This document shows positions 5,802 through 6,546 of a stretch of DNA of 6,546 nucleotides, piece after piece. The position numbers and the translations under genes were made by a program. The stretch is taken from NCBI GenBank assembly GCA_016219235.1, contig JACRBO010000175.1, positions 1 to 6,546 on the forward strand. The letters run 5' to 3'. The stretch's first letter is position 1. Every line of letters starts with the position of its first letter. The DNA comes from Chloroflexota bacterium. Lineage in GTDB: Bacteria; Chloroflexota; Anaerolineae; Fen-1058. The notes beneath the pieces are model-generated. The model was not told where the DNA came from. It worked only from the letters and a program-made list of their open reading frames with translations, and made no database searches.

Positions 5802-6546
5802 TTAGCGGCAAATCAACAACGGGCACATCGCCTCGCGCAGCAGCATATTCACTGCGCTGCCCACGACGATCTCCTCCAGCGCCGACATACTGTAGCCGCC
5901 CATCAAGACCAGATCGATCGATCGGTCACGCACCAGATCGTTCAGCACACCGATCGGGCCGTTGGATATTTCAAAGTCAGCGTCGATTTCGTGCATCTCC
6001 AGATACGCGCGGGGATAGTCGTGCACATTGGCCGGCACGCGATGGCCGTCGTTGACGCTGAACACCGTCAACTGCGTGCGATAAATCTCGGCCAGGTACG
6101 CGGCGATAAACAATGCCTCTTTCGATTTGGGGCTGCCATCATAGGCCAACACCGCCCGATGGAACTGCGTCACCCGGCCGGGCACAGCCAGGATGGGCCG
6201 CGCGCAGCGCCAGATAATACTTCGCAAGCCGTGACCCAGGCTGGTCAAACCTGCGCCGGGCGGATGCGCAACATTCAAGACAACCAGATCGGTCAACAGC
6301 GCGCGCTCGATGATCTTGCGCGTCACATCGCCGGTTTCCAGCACCAGGTTGCCCGTTACCCCGACGGCGGCACAGCGCGCCTCAAACTGCGCCCGCACCG
6401 CCTGCGCCTCTGGTCGCAGTTTGGCCGCCTCGTTCGCCACCACATGCAAGCCATGGACCTGCGCGCCGTAACCTGATCCGCCCTCGCGCCCGGCAATGTC
6501 GAAAGCCTGATCGAGCGCAGGCCAACTTTGATCTTCACCATTGAGC
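5802..6546 (-). CDS. Partial tandem-domain universal stress protein (UspA superfamily)
   Basis: Two Usp domains are visible in 247 codons. The frame stays open to the window edge, so the N-terminus is missing and the TTG at 6449 is an internal Leu; residues here count from the edge. Domain 1 (about 1-125) begins just after its first strand and includes PALDQAFDIAGREG (9-22), GLHVV (32-36), LTDLVVLNVAHP and RPILAVPG. Domain 2 (about 130-247) starts with RAVLAYDGS, whose Asp (136) is the usual ATP-contacting residue, and ends with VLMGGYSMSALEEIVVGSAV and PLLICR. The known ATP motif G-2x-G-9x-G(S/T) is partly kept in domain 2, with Ser at the second Gly, and is absent from domain 1. So domain 2 may bind nucleotide, while domain 1 looks structural. 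Such proteins act in stress survival, often as dimers, in the cytoplasm. An N-terminal fusion partner cannot be excluded. The gene ends 57 bp before the KaiC-like gene, which has its own promoter. Confidence 0.9.
   Translation of the reverse strand, partial: LNGEDQSWPALDQAFDIAGREGGSGYGAQVHGLHVVANEAAKLRPEAQAVRAQFEARCAAVGVTGNLVLETGDVTRKIIERALLTDLVVLNVAHPPGAGLTSLGHGLRSIIWRCARPILAVPGRVTQFHRAVLAYDGSPKSKEALFIAAYLAEIYRTQLTVFSVNDGHRVPANVHDYPRAYLEMHEIDADFEISNGPIGVLNDLVRDRSIDLVLMGGYSMSALEEIVVGSAVNMLLREAMCPLLICR

Noticed and set aside
5912..5924. Tandem GATC as a binding site or microsatellite
   Set aside because: It lies inside the Usp coding frame (Asp-Arg-Ser-Ile-Asp-Leu region) and is explained by the general GATC excess.
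6447..6449. TTG as the start of the universal stress protein
   Set aside because: The frame continues without a stop to the window edge, and the upstream codons (PALDQAFDIA) are clear Usp helix sequence.
5991..6476. 161-codon open frame on the plus strand
   Set aside because: It is antisense to the Usp gene, and its composition is that of a shadow frame.

Overview
The window is dense, GC-rich (roughly 60% by eye) bacterial chromosome with two gene blocks that point at each other. The mix of genes suggests a member of the Chloroflexota, perhaps Anaerolineae-like: a PP2C-like protein with a membrane segment and a beta-propeller next to a LytR-CpsA-Psr (LCP) protein, a tandem universal stress protein, and a solitary KaiC-like ATPase. 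This placement rests on recalled family resemblance, not on a marker gene or a search.

Plus-strand block (1-4053): the 3' part of a gene for a single-pass membrane protein (degenerate PP2C-like domain, Pro/Ala linker, membrane helix, predicted extracytoplasmic propeller). After 15 bp comes an LCP ligase with a C-terminal LytR_C domain, and after 24 bp an unrecognised acidic 241-residue cytoplasmic protein. The short gaps indicate one transcript, which ends at a clear rho-independent terminator (4024-4053). The likely theme is cell-envelope polymer attachment plus signalling or sensing.

Minus-strand block (6546 down to 4165): the 3' part of a tandem-domain universal stress protein, then a good sigma70-type promoter (5765-5794), a single-domain KaiC/RAD55-like ATPase, and rsmI (16S rRNA C1402 2'-O-methyltransferase). 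Both window-edge genes run off the window, so their apparent GTG and TTG starts are internal codons.

The most unusual DNA is non-coding. Two unrelated palindromic repeats lie at the 3' ends of the two complete minus-strand genes: an AT-rich inverted repeat built from 7-bp units (4112-4181) and a perfect GC-rich palindrome (4984-5010). Each one contains the stop codon of the gene it touches, and the second also fills the spacer before rsmI and leaves it without a Shine-Dalgarno sequence. The tetramer GATC, and CGATCG within it, is several-fold over-represented across the whole window. I see no CRISPR array, RNA gene, transposase or phage gene, and no gene-free stretch longer than about 150 bp. 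I do not see a clear new multi-gene system. The best leads are the repeat-supplied stop codons, the PP2C-like/propeller protein and the solitary KaiC-like ATPase.
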